In this document: piece after piece, positions 16,723 through 25,620 of the stretch
How the letters are laid out: the number at the start of each line of letters is the position of its first letter
How positions within the stretch are numbered: position 1 is the stretch's first letter
Origin: Mesorhizobium jarvisii
GTDB lineage: Bacteria; Pseudomonadota; Alphaproteobacteria; Rhizobiales; Rhizobiaceae
Assembly: GCF_003601985.1 (NCBI RefSeq)
Contig: NZ_QZXA01000005.1
Location: 124,001 to 188,000, forward strand
Reading direction: 5' to 3'
DNA: 64,000 nt
Position numbers and translations under genes: made by a program
Notes under the pieces: model-generated
What the model was told of the DNA's origin: nothing
Databases searched by the model: none
What the model saw: the letters and a program-made list of their open reading frames with translations, nothing else

Positions 16723-17430
16723 CTACGGCACCTGCGTGATGCTGCCGCTGCCTCTGACCTGCGACCGCCGCATGGTCGGGTGCCCATAGAGATCGACGTC
16801 ACCGCTGCCGGAAATCGAGACATCCGCATCCGCCTGTGCGGTAACCTCCGCGTCGCCGCTGCCGCGGATCTCGACCTGCGCGGATTGGGCGATCAGGTCC
16901 TTGAGCCGCCCCGAGCCCGAACCGGAGATCTCAAGATCGACCGCTTGGGTGCTGCCATTGGCAACCACGCTGCCGCTGCCGCGAATTTTCAGCCGCAGCT
17001 CGGGCTGGTTGACCTGCGACAGGGTTAGCTCGCCACTGCCGACCAGCCGCCAGTCCGAAATCGCCGGTCCCGAAACGGTGACGTCGAGCCGGGGCGAAAA
17101 CCAGCCCGTCTCACAATCCAGGCTGAGCTGGCTGCCCTCCATGCGCACATGATCGATCAGCGTGGAATCGCCGCTGACGACAGCTTCGGCCTTGTCGCCC
17201 AGCTGGTAGCGGACCGAAGCCGGCAAGGCGATGGTGAAGCTGTCATTGGCGCTGAACGGCAGCGTAACTTGCTTTCTGACGGACGTGATCGCGCCGCAGG
17301 TGGATTGGCCGCTGATCCACGATCCTCCCGCGTTGACGCAATCCGGTCCTGCAAGCCCGATGCCAACGGCCAAGAACAGGGCTGCGCCGACCAACCCGGC
17401 AGTTGCGACAAGTGCCAGTTTTCCAGTCAT
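16723..17430 (-). CDS. DUF2807 (head GIN) exported protein
   Basis: 235 residues with an N-terminal signal/anchor (LALVATAGLVGAALFLAVGIGLA). The C-terminal two thirds form the DUF2807 beta-solenoid, visible as repeated G-S-G turns: LVGSGELTL, IRGSGSVVANG, ISGSGSGRL, IRGSGDAEVTA, ISGSGDVDL and VRGSGSITQV. Such proteins are placed in the envelope; some are called auto-transporter adhesin heads, but the role here is unknown. It is the third gene of a padR-DUF1700-DUF2807 operon, 48 bases after DUF1700. That arrangement recurs in bacteria and suggests an envelope response controlled by PadR. Confidence 0.82.
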   Translation of the reverse strand: MTGKLALVATAGLVGAALFLAVGIGLAGPDCVNAGGSWISGQSTCGAITSVRKQVTLPFSANDSFTIALPASVRYQLGDKAEAVVSGDSTLIDHVRMEGSQLSLDCETGWFSPRLDVTVSGPAISDWRLVGSGELTLSQVNQPELRLKIRGSGSVVANGSTQAVDLEISGSGSGRLKDLIAQSAQVEIRGSGDAEVTAQADADVSISGSGDVDLYGHPTMRRSQVRGSGSITQVP

Positions 17431-17478
17431 GATCCGTTTCCTTCAACGTGATGACGAATTGCAAGCGCTTGGCGGCGC

Positions 17479-18042
17479 TCAAACGGAGCGGTCTGGCTGG
17501 ACAATGCGGGAATGCAGCCGGGCGTAGCGCCCGACAACCCGTATGCCCGCGCCCATGCCCTCCAGCAGCAAGGCGCCGCCGCCAAGGAAGCCGCTCACCA
17601 GTCCAGCGCCGATGAAGAGGCGTCCCAGTGTGAGCGAGAAGGCAGTGCCCGGCTCGAACATCAGCGTGGTGAGAATGATCTTGATGCCGAGCACGCCGAT
17701 GGCAACGAGCGTGATACCAAGCCCGAGCGCAAGCACGACCGCCGTGATGAGCAACGGCAACAGGAAGACGATGTCGACGAAGGCAAGGCCGGCCAGGGCG
17801 ATTGTCGCCGCCAGCATGTTCGACACGCTCCAATGCGCTTCGAAACGGCGCAGGCCGGCCTCGGCGCGCAGCTCGCGGGCGATCCTTGTCGGATCACCCA
17901 GGGCCGCCGCGACCTCCGCTTCGCCGCGGCCCGAAGCATCGGCGAAATGGGCGGCATAGTCCCCAACGATATCCTCGATCTCCTGCGGCGGCAGGCCGGC
18001 GAGTCCCTGTCTCAGCGTGCGCAAGAAGGCATCCCTGGTCAT
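17479..18042 (-). CDS. DUF1700 membrane protein
   Basis: 187 residues. The cytoplasmic N-terminus carries the DUF1700 signature (FLRTLRQGLAGLPPQEIEDIVGDYAAHF, then GDPTRIARELRAE). Three or four hydrophobic helices follow, with a short charged tail. DUF1700 proteins are often encoded directly after a PadR regulator and in several bacteria interact with or sense envelope state; direct function is unknown. The start codon overlaps the padR stop (ATGA), so translation of the two is coupled. Confidence 0.85.
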   Translation of the reverse strand: MTRDAFLRTLRQGLAGLPPQEIEDIVGDYAAHFADASGRGEAEVAAALGDPTRIARELRAEAGLRRFEAHWSVSNMLAATIALAGLAFVDIVFLLPLLITAVVLALGLGITLVAIGVLGIKIILTTLMFEPGTAFSLTLGRLFIGAGLVSGFLGGGALLLEGMGAGIRVVGRYARLHSRIVQPDRSV

Positions 18043-18365
18043 GGCAAATCCTCGAGAAGTTTGTCGACGGCCCCCGCGAAGGATCGCCAGTCGCGGCGGT
18101 GAGCTTCGAAAGCCTGCTGGCCGAGTAGCGTGAGCCGGTAATATTTGCGCGGCGGCCCGCTGCTCGACTCGACGATGCGGGTGGCGACCAGCCCGTCATT
18201 CTGCATCCGGCGCATCAGGGGATAGATCGTGCCTTCCCCCATGTTCACCGCGGCAACCAGCGTGCTGGCGATTTCATAGCCATAGCTCTCACCCCGCGAC
18301 AGCACGGCCAGGACGCACAGATCAAGCGCGCCTTTTCGCAACTGGACGAGGATGGAGTCGGTCAT
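18039..18365 (-). CDS. PadR-family transcriptional regulator
   Basis: 108 residues from the ATG at 18363-18365. Winged helix: LRKGALDLCVLAVLSRGESYGYEIASTLVAA, then MGEGTIYPLMRRMQNDGLV, the recognition helix and wing pattern of PadR, and a C-terminal dimer helix. A 17-residue longer start at 18416 would lie inside the promoter and dyad and is rejected. It is the first gene of a three-gene operon with DUF1700 and DUF2807, and is probably autoregulated through the dyad at 18399-18423. Confidence 0.88.
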   Translation of the reverse strand: MTDSILVQLRKGALDLCVLAVLSRGESYGYEIASTLVAAVNMGEGTIYPLMRRMQNDGLVATRIVESSSGPPRKYYRLTLLGQQAFEAHRRDWRSFAGAVDKLLEDLP

Positions 18366-18387
18366 GGCAGGCCTCGAATTCGCGACC

Positions 18388-18423
18388 TGTATATAGCACG
18401 CTACCTGTTTATGCAAGGTAGCG
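18388..18423 (-). promoter_or_regulatory. Promoter and operator of the padR operon
   Basis: On the minus strand TTGCAT (plus 18411-18416) and TATACA (plus 18388-18393) are spaced by 17 bases. A perfect 8-bp inverted repeat, CGCTACCT/AGGTAGCG (18399-18406 and 18416-18423, nine-base centre), spans the -35 and most of the spacer. This fits autorepression by PadR. Confidence 0.7.
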
Positions 18424-18542
18424 CGAAAACACCTATTTGGCCCCGCAACCCTTGTGTGAGGCGGCGAGAGCCAAAGTCATGGTAAGGACAGTCCCTATCG
18501 CCGCCGGCGCGGCCGGACAGTACCCATTTCGGCCTGCTGACC

Positions 18543-19302
18543 CTATCGGGCCAGGTAACCGCCATGGATGTAAAGGGTCTGCGCTGTGATCCATTGCGAT
18601 TGCGGCGAAGCCAGGAACTCGATCACCGGAACAATGTCTTCGATATGCCCCAGCCGGCCGGCGACGCTGGCGGTCGTTGCCCGTGCAACCGACTCCGGCG
18701 TTTCGGCACCGTGATAGAAGGGATCGTTGATCGGCCCGGGCGCGACCACATTGACGGTGACGCCACGCCCGCCGATTTCCCTGGCCAGCGCACGGGTGAA
18801 ATCTTCGAGCGCGGCCTTCGCCCCGGCATAGACCGAATAGAAAGGGAATGGTCGCGTCGTGCCCATGTTGATGATGCGGCCATTATCGGCGATGCAGCGT
18901 GCTGCCTCCTGCATGACGAAGAAGGCGGCCTTGGCGTTGATGCCGAAGGAGCGGTCGAATTCGGCCTCGCTGATGTCGGTGAACGGCTTCTTGATCACCA
19001 GCCCGGCATTGTTGATGACGATATCGACGCGGCCAAACGCGCCAAGGGTCGCCTCGAACAAGTGCTTGACGACCTTGGTGTCGGTCAGGTCCCCGTCGAC
19101 GATGATGGTGCGCGTGCCGTGTTCGCGCACCAGCCGTGCCGTTTCCTCGGCATCGCTCTTTGAAGCGGTCCCATGATGATGGACTGAGATGTCTGCACCG
19201 AGCCGCGCCAGCGCGACGGCGAAAGCGCGCCCCATATTTATTGCGCGCGCTGCCGGTGATAACAGCCACCTTGCCTGAAAGGGGAACATTTGTCGTTGCC
19301 AT
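18543..19302 (-). pseudogene. SDR-family oxidoreductase, frameshifted near the N-terminus
   Basis: The protein starts normally at 19302 (MATTNVPLSGKVAVITGSAR), then the frame is lost. The remainder (NMGRAFAVALARLGADISVHHHG onward) continues to a stop at 18543 in another frame. It keeps the NNAG motif, the YxxxK active site as YAGAKAALED and a normal C-terminus. The break falls on two copies of TATT at 19235-19242; removing one copy joins the frames and restores the TGxxxGxG nucleotide-binding loop. So this is either a recent pseudogene by 4-bp duplication or a sequencing error. The intact family member would be a classical NAD(P)-dependent dehydrogenase of about 252 residues. Confidence 0.8.
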
Positions 19303-19395
19303 GAGCCAACCCCGGTTCGCGTTGCCAGAATGAATTGCAAGGCACGGTAGGGCGATCGGGCGGACGGCGAACAGGTCGAATCTTGCTGTTTTGAA

Positions 19396-20082
19396 CTAGC
19401 TCACGACCTCACTGGGCAGGACGCCCAACCGCGAGCGCATCAGCCCTCGGAAATGGCTGAGATTGGTGAAGCCGCAGCGGTAGGCGATGGACTCCACCGT
19501 CGACCTGTTCCCTTCCAACAACAGCGCCCGTGCATGCTCGAGCCGTCTGGCCATCACAAATTGGTGCGGCGACCATCCCGTCGTCAGCCTGAACGAGCGC
19601 GCGAAGTGAAACGGGCTGTAGGCGGCAACGGCGGCGAGCGCTGCTATGCTCAAGCTCGCATCGACATGCGCCTCGATGAATTGCAGCGTGCGGCCGAGCC
19701 GGCGGCCGTCCAGCGGCGATCCGCGCCAGGCGTCGGCGCGACCGCCAAACTTCGCGCAGTAGACCCTGTTATAAAGCTGCCGCACAAGGCCATCGCGCAC
19801 GACATCGGACAAGGCCAGCCGACTTCGTGCAGCGGCGCGAAACCGGTCGAGGATCGCCCATGCATGATGGTCCGCCCAGCCGTGCATGTCGGCAAGATCG
19901 GCATGGTTGCCGACACCCAACGCCGTCGCGATCTCGCACCGCAACTCCGGCGATGCGCTGATCTCCAGGATTTCCGCGGACCGCTGCGTTCGCAGCCAGT
20001 AGATGGGCTCTGCGCCCGTCAGCCCGATCGTGCCGCGCGGTTTTGTGCGGGCGACGGTCCTGCCGTTGGCCAATTGGACCAC
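19396..20082 (-). CDS. AraC-family transcriptional regulator, 5' end uncertain
   Basis: 228 residues from the GTG at 20080-20082. The C-terminal AraC domain is clear: LSIAALAAVAAYSPFHFARSFRLTTGWSPHQFVMARRLEHA is the first HTH, and STVESIAYRCGFTNLSHFRGLMRSRLGVLP the second. The sensor half seems truncated. Open sequence continues upstream in the same frame for about 35 codons without a start codon, while a different frame offers MFKEVDIARLNWDGVRIAGC between 20221 and 20160. A frameshift near 20150 in an originally longer gene is likely. It sits beside a frameshifted SDR gene, so the pair may be decaying together. Confidence 0.7.
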   Translation of the reverse strand: MVQLANGRTVARTKPRGTIGLTGAEPIYWLRTQRSAEILEISASPELRCEIATALGVGNHADLADMHGWADHHAWAILDRFRAAARSRLALSDVVRDGLVRQLYNRVYCAKFGGRADAWRGSPLDGRRLGRTLQFIEAHVDASLSIAALAAVAAYSPFHFARSFRLTTGWSPHQFVMARRLEHARALLLEGNRSTVESIAYRCGFTNLSHFRGLMRSRLGVLPSEVVS

Positions 20083-20253
20083 CGCCTGGCGCTGGCCATT
20101 GTAGCCTGTCGCTATCGCGCCCGGCCCCGAAGCCGGAACGAGTTCATGCGCCTGCGAAGGCGGCAGCCGGCAATGCGCACACCGTCCCAGTTCAGGCGGG
20201 CGATGTCGACCTCTTTGAACATGGTTCGACGGTTGGATCGTGTCGGCGACGCC

Positions 20254-20703
20254 CTACTGCAGCAGCCCTTTGACAATGCCGCTGGCCTTGCCGAAATCCA
20301 TCTGGCCGGCATATTTCTGCTTCAGCGCGGCGATCACCTTGCCCATGTCTTTCTGGCTGGCGGCACCCGTCGCCGCGATCGCCTCTCGGGCCGCGGCCGT
20401 GATCGCTGCATCGTCAAGCTGCGTCGGCAGGAAGCCGCGGATGATCTCCATCTCGCCACGCTCCTGTGCGGCCAGTTCCGGGCGCTTGCCGTCCTCGAAT
20501 GCCTTCGCCGATTCCTCGCGCTGCTTCACCATCTTGGCCAGGATCTGCAGGATCTCCTCATCGCTGGCGGGATCCTTGCCCGACCCGCGATTGGCGATGT
20601 CGCGGTCGTGGATGGCGGCCTGGATCAGCCGCAATGTCGGCAGCCGGTGCTTGTCCTGCGCCTTCATCGCGCTCTTCAGGGATTCGGCGATCTTTCCGCG
20701 CAT
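20254..20703 (-). CDS. yqeY: GatB/YqeY domain protein
   Basis: 149 residues, full length for the YqeY family: LRGKIAESLKSAMKAQDKHRLPTLRLIQAAI at the start, a charged helical middle, and GKVIAALKQKYAGQMDFGKASGIVKGLL at the end, which is the tRNA-binding YqeY tail domain shared with GatB. The precise function of stand-alone YqeY is not established. It is divergent from carA, the same neighbour as in many Alphaproteobacteria, and can be considered part of the conserved backbone rather than accessory DNA. Confidence 0.9.
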   Translation of the reverse strand: MRGKIAESLKSAMKAQDKHRLPTLRLIQAAIHDRDIANRGSGKDPASDEEILQILAKMVKQREESAKAFEDGKRPELAAQERGEMEIIRGFLPTQLDDAAITAAAREAIAATGAASQKDMGKVIAALKQKYAGQMDFGKASGIVKGLLQ

Positions 20704-20974
20704 CGTGCTCTTTTCCTACAAACGGCGCGGACCATAACCTCGCCGGGAGCACAAGGCAAATCTTGAACTGACCGACAAACCACTGATATTGTTCGACGAA
20801 ATAAATCGATGCGGGGCCTTGGCTGCATTATTGACCGTTCTGGCACCTTCCCCTATGTACTCGGCCTTGCATAAGACAATGAATTGACGTGCTGAGGCTC
20901 GAGAAATCGCTGCCACGCCGTTTGCTGCGCGGATGGTCCGTCATCGAAGCGCACAGCCAGATAGGAGTGCCGCC

Positions 20975-22180
20975 ATGGCCGAGATGACGCCCGCCTGGGC
21001 CACCGAAAAGCCGACCGCCCTTCTGGTGCTGGCCGACGGCACCGTCATCGAGGGCCGCGGCCTGGGCGCCACCGGCTCCGCCGTCGCCGAAGTCTGCTTC
21101 AACACCGCGCTCACCGGCTACCAGGAAATCCTCACCGATCCGTCCTATGCCGGCCAGATCGTCACCTTCACCTTCCCGCATATCGGCAATATCGGCACCA
21201 ATGGCGAGGACATCGAGGACCTCAATCCGGCCGCCCGCGCCGGCGCAGTCGGGGCCGTGTTCAAGGCCGATGTCACCAACCCGTCCAACTACCGCGCCGC
21301 CGGCCACCTCGACCAGTCGCTGAAGAAGCGCGGCATCGTCGCGCTCTCGGGCATCGACACCCGCGCGCTGACCGCGCTGATCCGCGAAAAGGGCATGCCC
21401 AATGCCGTCATCGCGCATGCGCCGGACGGCGTGTTCGACCTCGACGATCTGAAGCAACGCGCCGCCGCATGGTCGGGCCTGATCGGGCTCGACCTCGCCA
21501 AGGAAGTCACCTCGGGCCAGTCCTCGGTCTGGCGCGAGACGCCTTGGGTGTGGAACGAAGGCTTTGGCGAACAGGCCGAGCCATCGCTGCACGTCGTGGC
21601 CATCGACTACGGCGTCAAGCGCAACATATTGCGCCTGCTTGCCGGCCTCGGCGCCAAGGTGACTGTCGTTCCGGCAAACACCGGTTCGGAAGAAATCCTC
21701 GCGATGCAGCCGGACGGCATCTTCCTCTCCAACGGCCCCGGCGATCCGGAAGCCACCGGCGACTATGCCGTGCCGGTCATCCAGGATCTGCTGAAGACCG
21801 ACATTCCGGTGTTCGGCATCTGCCTCGGCCACCAGATGCTGGCGCTGGCGCTCGGCGGCAGGACCGCCAAGATGCACCAGGGCCATCACGGCGCCAACCA
21901 TCCGGTCAAGGACCACACCACCGGCAAGGTCGAGATCGTCTCGATGAACCACGGTTTTGCCGTCGACGCGGACTCGCTGCCCGAGGGCGTCGAGGAAACC
22001 CACGTCTCGCTGTTCGACGGCTCGAACTGCGGCATCGCACTCACCGGCCGTCCGGTGTTCTCGGTCCAGCATCATCCGGAAGCCTCGCCCGGCCCGCAGG
22101 ACTCGCACTATCTGTTCCGCCGCTTCGTCAACCTGATCCGGCAAAAGCGCGGCGAGGAATTGCTGGCCGAACGGGCCTGA
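20975..22180 (+). CDS. carA: Carbamoyl-phosphate synthase small subunit
   Basis: 401 residues from the ATG at 20975, with AGGAG eight bases upstream. It supplies ammonia from glutamine to CarB for carbamoyl phosphate, feeding pyrimidines and arginine. The N-terminal domain shows FNTALTGYQEILTDPSYAGQIVTFTFPHIGN. The class I glutamine amidotransferase domain has the nucleophile Cys in FGICLGHQMLALALGG and the His/Glu pair in QHHPEASPGP. Length is normal. carB lies 17.7 kb away on the same strand, so the two subunits are not cotranscribed. The gene converges with the aldo/keto reductase gene, with only two bases between stops. Confidence 0.97.
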   Translation: MAEMTPAWATEKPTALLVLADGTVIEGRGLGATGSAVAEVCFNTALTGYQEILTDPSYAGQIVTFTFPHIGNIGTNGEDIEDLNPAARAGAVGAVFKADVTNPSNYRAAGHLDQSLKKRGIVALSGIDTRALTALIREKGMPNAVIAHAPDGVFDLDDLKQRAAAWSGLIGLDLAKEVTSGQSSVWRETPWVWNEGFGEQAEPSLHVVAIDYGVKRNILRLLAGLGAKVTVVPANTGSEEILAMQPDGIFLSNGPGDPEATGDYAVPVIQDLLKTDIPVFGICLGHQMLALALGGRTAKMHQGHHGANHPVKDHTTGKVEIVSMNHGFAVDADSLPEGVEETHVSLFDGSNCGIALTGRPVFSVQHHPEASPGPQDSHYLFRRFVNLIRQKRGEELLAERA

Positions 22181-22182
22181 TC

Positions 22183-23103
22183 CTAAGCCACCGGCCGCCC
22201 CTCGCTCGCCTTCAATATGGCGAACCATTGCTGGCGGTCGAGATTGATCTCCAGCGCCTTGACCATGGCCGCCAGCCGTTCCGGCTTCATCGACCCCAGC
22301 ACCGGCACCAGCCGGGCCGGATGCCGCAGCAGCCAGGCGATGGCGACGGCGGCTAGATCGCCGGCGCCGACCTCGGCGGCGACCGCCGCGAGCGCCGCCC
22401 GCACCCTTGCCTCCCGGCCTTCCTTGCCGGTGAACAGCGAGCCGCCGCCGAGCGGCGACCAGATCATCGGCGCGTAGGCCAGGCGCTGCGCGTGGTCGAG
22501 GCTGCCGTCGGCCAGTGCGGACGTCTTCAGCACCGACATCTCGATCTGGTTGGTGGCGAGCGCGAACGGCAGCCGCGAGGCTAGGAGATCGAATTGCGAC
22601 GGCGTGAAATTGGAAACGCCGACCGCCCTCGCCTTGCCTGATTTGACCAGCCCGGCCAATGCCGCCGCCGTCTCATCGGCATCCATCAGCGGATCCGGCC
22701 GATGCAGCAGCAACAGGTCGAGATAATCGGTGCCGAGATTGGCGAGCGAGCGGTCGACCGAGGCATCTATGTGGGCGGCGCTGGTGTCGTAGTGCTTCAG
22801 CCGGTTCTGCGGCCGGTTGGCCGAGGCCAGCATGATGTCGCATTTCGAGATCAGCTCGATCTGATCGCGCTTGCCCTTCCAGCGCGACAGCCCGGCGCCG
22901 AACGCCGCCTCCACCTCGTAGTTCCCATAGATATCGGCATGGTCGAAACTGGTCAGGCCGAGATCGACGGCGGTGCCGATCAGCCGCGCGACCTGATCGG
23001 CATCCGGGCGGGCGCCGCCGTCGAGCAGGCGCCAGGCGCCGAAGACCAGCCGCGACAGCGATACCCCGTCCCTGGTCAGCGCGATGCGGCTGCCATGGCT
23101 CAT
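22183..23103 (-). CDS. Aldo/keto reductase
   Basis: 306 residues. The barrel signatures are present: LTSFDHADIYGNYEVEAAFG with the catalytic Asp and Tyr, HYDTSAAHIDASVDRSLANLGTDYLDLLLLHRPDPL with the active-site His, AVGVSNFTPSQFD, and the NADPH-binding LVPVLGSMKPERL near the end. It most resembles the YdhF-type oxidoreductases, whose substrate is unknown. The ATG overlaps the stop of the upstream MFS gene by four bases (ATGA), so the exporter and the reductase are translated together. Confidence 0.87.
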   Translation of the reverse strand: MSHGSRIALTRDGVSLSRLVFGAWRLLDGGARPDADQVARLIGTAVDLGLTSFDHADIYGNYEVEAAFGAGLSRWKGKRDQIELISKCDIMLASANRPQNRLKHYDTSAAHIDASVDRSLANLGTDYLDLLLLHRPDPLMDADETAAALAGLVKSGKARAVGVSNFTPSQFDLLASRLPFALATNQIEMSVLKTSALADGSLDHAQRLAYAPMIWSPLGGGSLFTGKEGREARVRAALAAVAAEVGAGDLAAVAIAWLLRHPARLVPVLGSMKPERLAAMVKALEINLDRQQWFAILKASEGRPVA

Positions 23104-24365
23104 GCCTGTGCTCCGTCTTCCGCGACGTCGGTGGTGGCGCTTGCGACCGTCACCGGTCTCGCCACCTTGGTGACGAAGACGATGAGCGCCAGCACCAGGA
23201 AGCACGCACCGACCAGATAGGGCGCGCCGCCGAAGGTCACGGGCGCGCTTGGCCCGGTGAACCAGGAAAAGATCGCCGTGTAGAGCAGCGGCGTGATGAT
23301 CGAGGTGATCGAGAAGAGCGAGGTCATCGCGCCCTGCAGCTCGCCTTGCGCCGAAGGCGGAACTTTCGCGGCGGCGAGGCTCCTCAGCGGCGGGTCGGCC
23401 AGCGCCTCCAGGCAGCCGACGACGATCACCGCATAGATCATCCATCCCTGCGAAGCGAAGGCATAGCCGAAGGCACTCACCGCCGTGAAGGTCAGGCCGA
23501 TGACCGCCGTCTTCCACTCGCCGAGCCTCGGGATCACACGCGGCAACACGGTAGCCATGACGATCGCGCCGCACAGGCCGAAGGCGCCTAGCGAAAAACC
23601 GATCTGCTGCTCACTCCAGCCGTAGCGATAGCTGGAAACGAACGACCAGACCGCCGGATACATCATGTGCCCGAGCGTCATCAGGAAGAAGACCAGGCCG
23701 ATCCAGCCGATGCCTTTGTATTGGCGCATCTGCAGCAGCGTGCCGACCGGGTTGGCACGTTTCCACTCGAAGCGGCGGCGATGCTTTTCATCCAGCGTTT
23801 CGGGCAGGAAGACCATCGCGATCAGGAAGTTCACTAAAGCGAGCCCGGCGGCGAAATAGAACGGCACGCGCGGCCCGAACGTTCCGAGCAACCCGCCCAG
23901 GACCGGGCCGATGACGAAGCCGACGCCAAAGGCGATGCCGAGCAGGCCGAAATTCTTCGCCCGGTTCTCATCGTTCGAGATATCGGCGATGAAGGCCGAC
24001 GTCGTCGAATAGCTGGCGCCCGAAATGCCGGCCAGCACACGGCCGATGAAAAGCATCGGATAGGACCAGGCGACGGCACAGATCAGATTGTCGATGGAGA
24101 AGGTCAGCACCGAGGCAAGCAGGATCGGCCGCCGCCCGAACCGGTCGCTCAACCCGCCCATGATTGGCGCGAAGAAGAACTGCATGGCCGCATAGACGAA
24201 GAACAGCCAACCGCCTTCGATCGCCGCGCCGCTGATGCTGACACCGGACAATTCCTGCAAATAGGCCGGCAGCACCGGCATGATGATGCCGAAGCCGATA
24301 ATATCCAGCAGCAGCGTGGTGAAAACCAGCGCGAGGCCCCGCCTGGCGGTTTTGGGGTCGATCAT
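23100..24365 (-). CDS. MFS transporter of the tetracycline-exporter-like (TCR/Tet) family
   Basis: 421 residues, twelve predicted helices. LLLDIIGFGIIMPVLPAYLQEL is the helix-1 signature of Tet(A)-like proteins. GGLSDRFGRRPILLAS is the loop 2-3 antiporter motif. GASYSTTSAFIADISNDENRAKNFG is the helix 4-5 region and GFVIGPVLGGLLG is motif C of drug/H+ antiporters. Length is normal for the family. Actual substrate unknown; chromosomal homologues are common in rhizobia and do not by themselves show tetracycline resistance. Cotranscribed with an aldo/keto reductase gene. Confidence 0.86.
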   Translation of the reverse strand: MIDPKTARRGLALVFTTLLLDIIGFGIIMPVLPAYLQELSGVSISGAAIEGGWLFFVYAAMQFFFAPIMGGLSDRFGRRPILLASVLTFSIDNLICAVAWSYPMLFIGRVLAGISGASYSTTSAFIADISNDENRAKNFGLLGIAFGVGFVIGPVLGGLLGTFGPRVPFYFAAGLALVNFLIAMVFLPETLDEKHRRRFEWKRANPVGTLLQMRQYKGIGWIGLVFFLMTLGHMMYPAVWSFVSSYRYGWSEQQIGFSLGAFGLCGAIVMATVLPRVIPRLGEWKTAVIGLTFTAVSAFGYAFASQGWMIYAVIVVGCLEALADPPLRSLAAAKVPPSAQGELQGAMTSLFSITSIITPLLYTAIFSWFTGPSAPVTFGGAPYLVGACFLVLALIVFVTKVARPVTVASATTDVAEDGAQA

Positions 24366-24475
24366 GATGGGTCAGGCTCCTCTGGTCGCCCGGGGCGCAG
24401 GCGGACGAACCTTATAGGCGAGCGCGCAAAAAGGAACAATGCGAGAACAGCCAGGAATCGTTGATCCTGACTCTC

Positions 24476-24499
24476 CCTGACGACGACTTCGTCGTCAGG
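24476..24499. terminator. Hairpin downstream of the YpfJ-like gene
   Basis: Perfect 10-bp arms CCTGACGACG/CGTCGTCAGG (24476-24485 and 24490-24499) with a four-base loop, 20 bases after the stop of the minus-strand metallopeptidase gene. No T-run follows, so termination would be weak or Rho-assisted. Confidence 0.4.
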
Positions 24500-24519
24500 C
24501 CAGCCCGTGAGGCGAGTGC

Positions 24520-25440
24520 TTAGATCGGGCCGCTCAGCGTGTTGCAGTCCGAGAGCTTGCCGCTCTTGTAGCCGCGCGCCAGCCAGGTCTGGCGCTGCTG
24601 CGAGGTGCCGTGGTTGAAGCTTTCAGGCACGACATAGCCCTGCGTCCTCTTCTGCAGCGTGTCGTCGCCGATCTGCTTGGCGGCGTTGAGCGCGCTTTCG
24701 ATGTCGCCCTGCTCCAATATGCCCTTCTGCGCGGTGTAATGCGCCCACACGCCGGCGAAGCAGTCGGCCTGCAGTTCGATGCGCACCGACAGCTGGTTGG
24801 CATCGGCCTCGCTCATGCCTTGCCGCATCTGGTTGAACTTGGACATGATGCCGGTGAGGTTCTGCACGTGGTGACCGACCTCATGCGCGACGACATAGGC
24901 CCGCGCGAACTCGCCCGAGGCACCGAACTGCTGGTCGAGTTGCTGGAAGAAGGTCATGTCGAGATAGACCTTGTGGTCGCCCGGACAATAGAACGGCCCG
25001 GCCGCCGCCGAGGCAAAGCCGCAGGCCGAGCGAACCTGGCCGGAAAACAGCACCAGCTTGGGATCCTCATAGGTCAGGCCCTGCGACTTGAAGATACCGG
25101 TCCAGGTGTCCTCGGTTTCGGCAAGCACCGTCGCGACGAACTGCTTCATCTCGTCATTGGCGGGTGCCGTGCCGCTGCCCTGGCCGCCGCTATTGTCTGA
25201 TATCTGGCCACCGCCACCCGGCAGCAAGCCGCCATCGCCACCGCCCAGGATCGCCGAGGGATCGAAGCCGAAATACCATCCCGCGATCACCACCAGGATG
25301 ACGAGGAGGATGCTGCCGCCGCCACCGGTCCGGCCGCCGATAGGAATTTGGAACCCGCCGCCGCCGCCGATCCCACCACCGCCGCTGTCGCTGCGGTCGT
25401 CCTCGATATTGTCACTCTGACGACGGCCTCTCCAGAGCAT
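24520..25440 (-). CDS. ypfJ: Neutral zinc metallopeptidase, YpfJ family
   Basis: 306 residues from the ATG at 25438-25440, with GGGGAG upstream. The start LWRGRRQSDNIEDDRS and a glycine-rich stretch are followed by one membrane helix (ILLVILVVIAGWYFGFDP), then the peptidase domain. The zinc motif is in AYVVAHEVGHHVQNLTGIM, with the two His and the Glu of HExxH. RIELQADCFAGVWAHYTA supplies the third ligand region. GYVVPESFNHGTSQQRQTWL closes the family pattern. A membrane-anchored protease of unknown substrate. Stands alone. Confidence 0.9.
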   Translation of the reverse strand: MLWRGRRQSDNIEDDRSDSGGGGIGGGGGFQIPIGGRTGGGGSILLVILVVIAGWYFGFDPSAILGGGDGGLLPGGGGQISDNSGGQGSGTAPANDEMKQFVATVLAETEDTWTGIFKSQGLTYEDPKLVLFSGQVRSACGFASAAAGPFYCPGDHKVYLDMTFFQQLDQQFGASGEFARAYVVAHEVGHHVQNLTGIMSKFNQMRQGMSEADANQLSVRIELQADCFAGVWAHYTAQKGILEQGDIESALNAAKQIGDDTLQKRTQGYVVPESFNHGTSQQRQTWLARGYKSGKLSDCNTLSGPI

Positions 25441-25620
25441 GGCAACTCCCCGTGATGAACTTCCTCGTTGCTCCGGCAAGGCCGGCTCAACCCAACAAAC
25501 AATTATCCCAATGGTTGCGCCAAGTCACAGTGTTTTTCGATGCCGGTACCACGTGGACATCGCTCTGGCCCCGCGCGCTTAAGGTCTGTAGCATCGTCCA
25601 CATGGGGGGATGAGCGAGAC

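Noticed and set aside
20828..22228. A 466-codon frame opposite carA
   Set aside because: Shadow of carA; it also runs into the aldo/keto reductase stop region without any motif.
23104..23574. Aldo/keto reductase extended to 463 residues
   Set aside because: The extension is antisense-free but out of frame with the MFS gene and is a frame shadow of it; ATG 23103 overlaps the MFS stop in the usual ATGA form.
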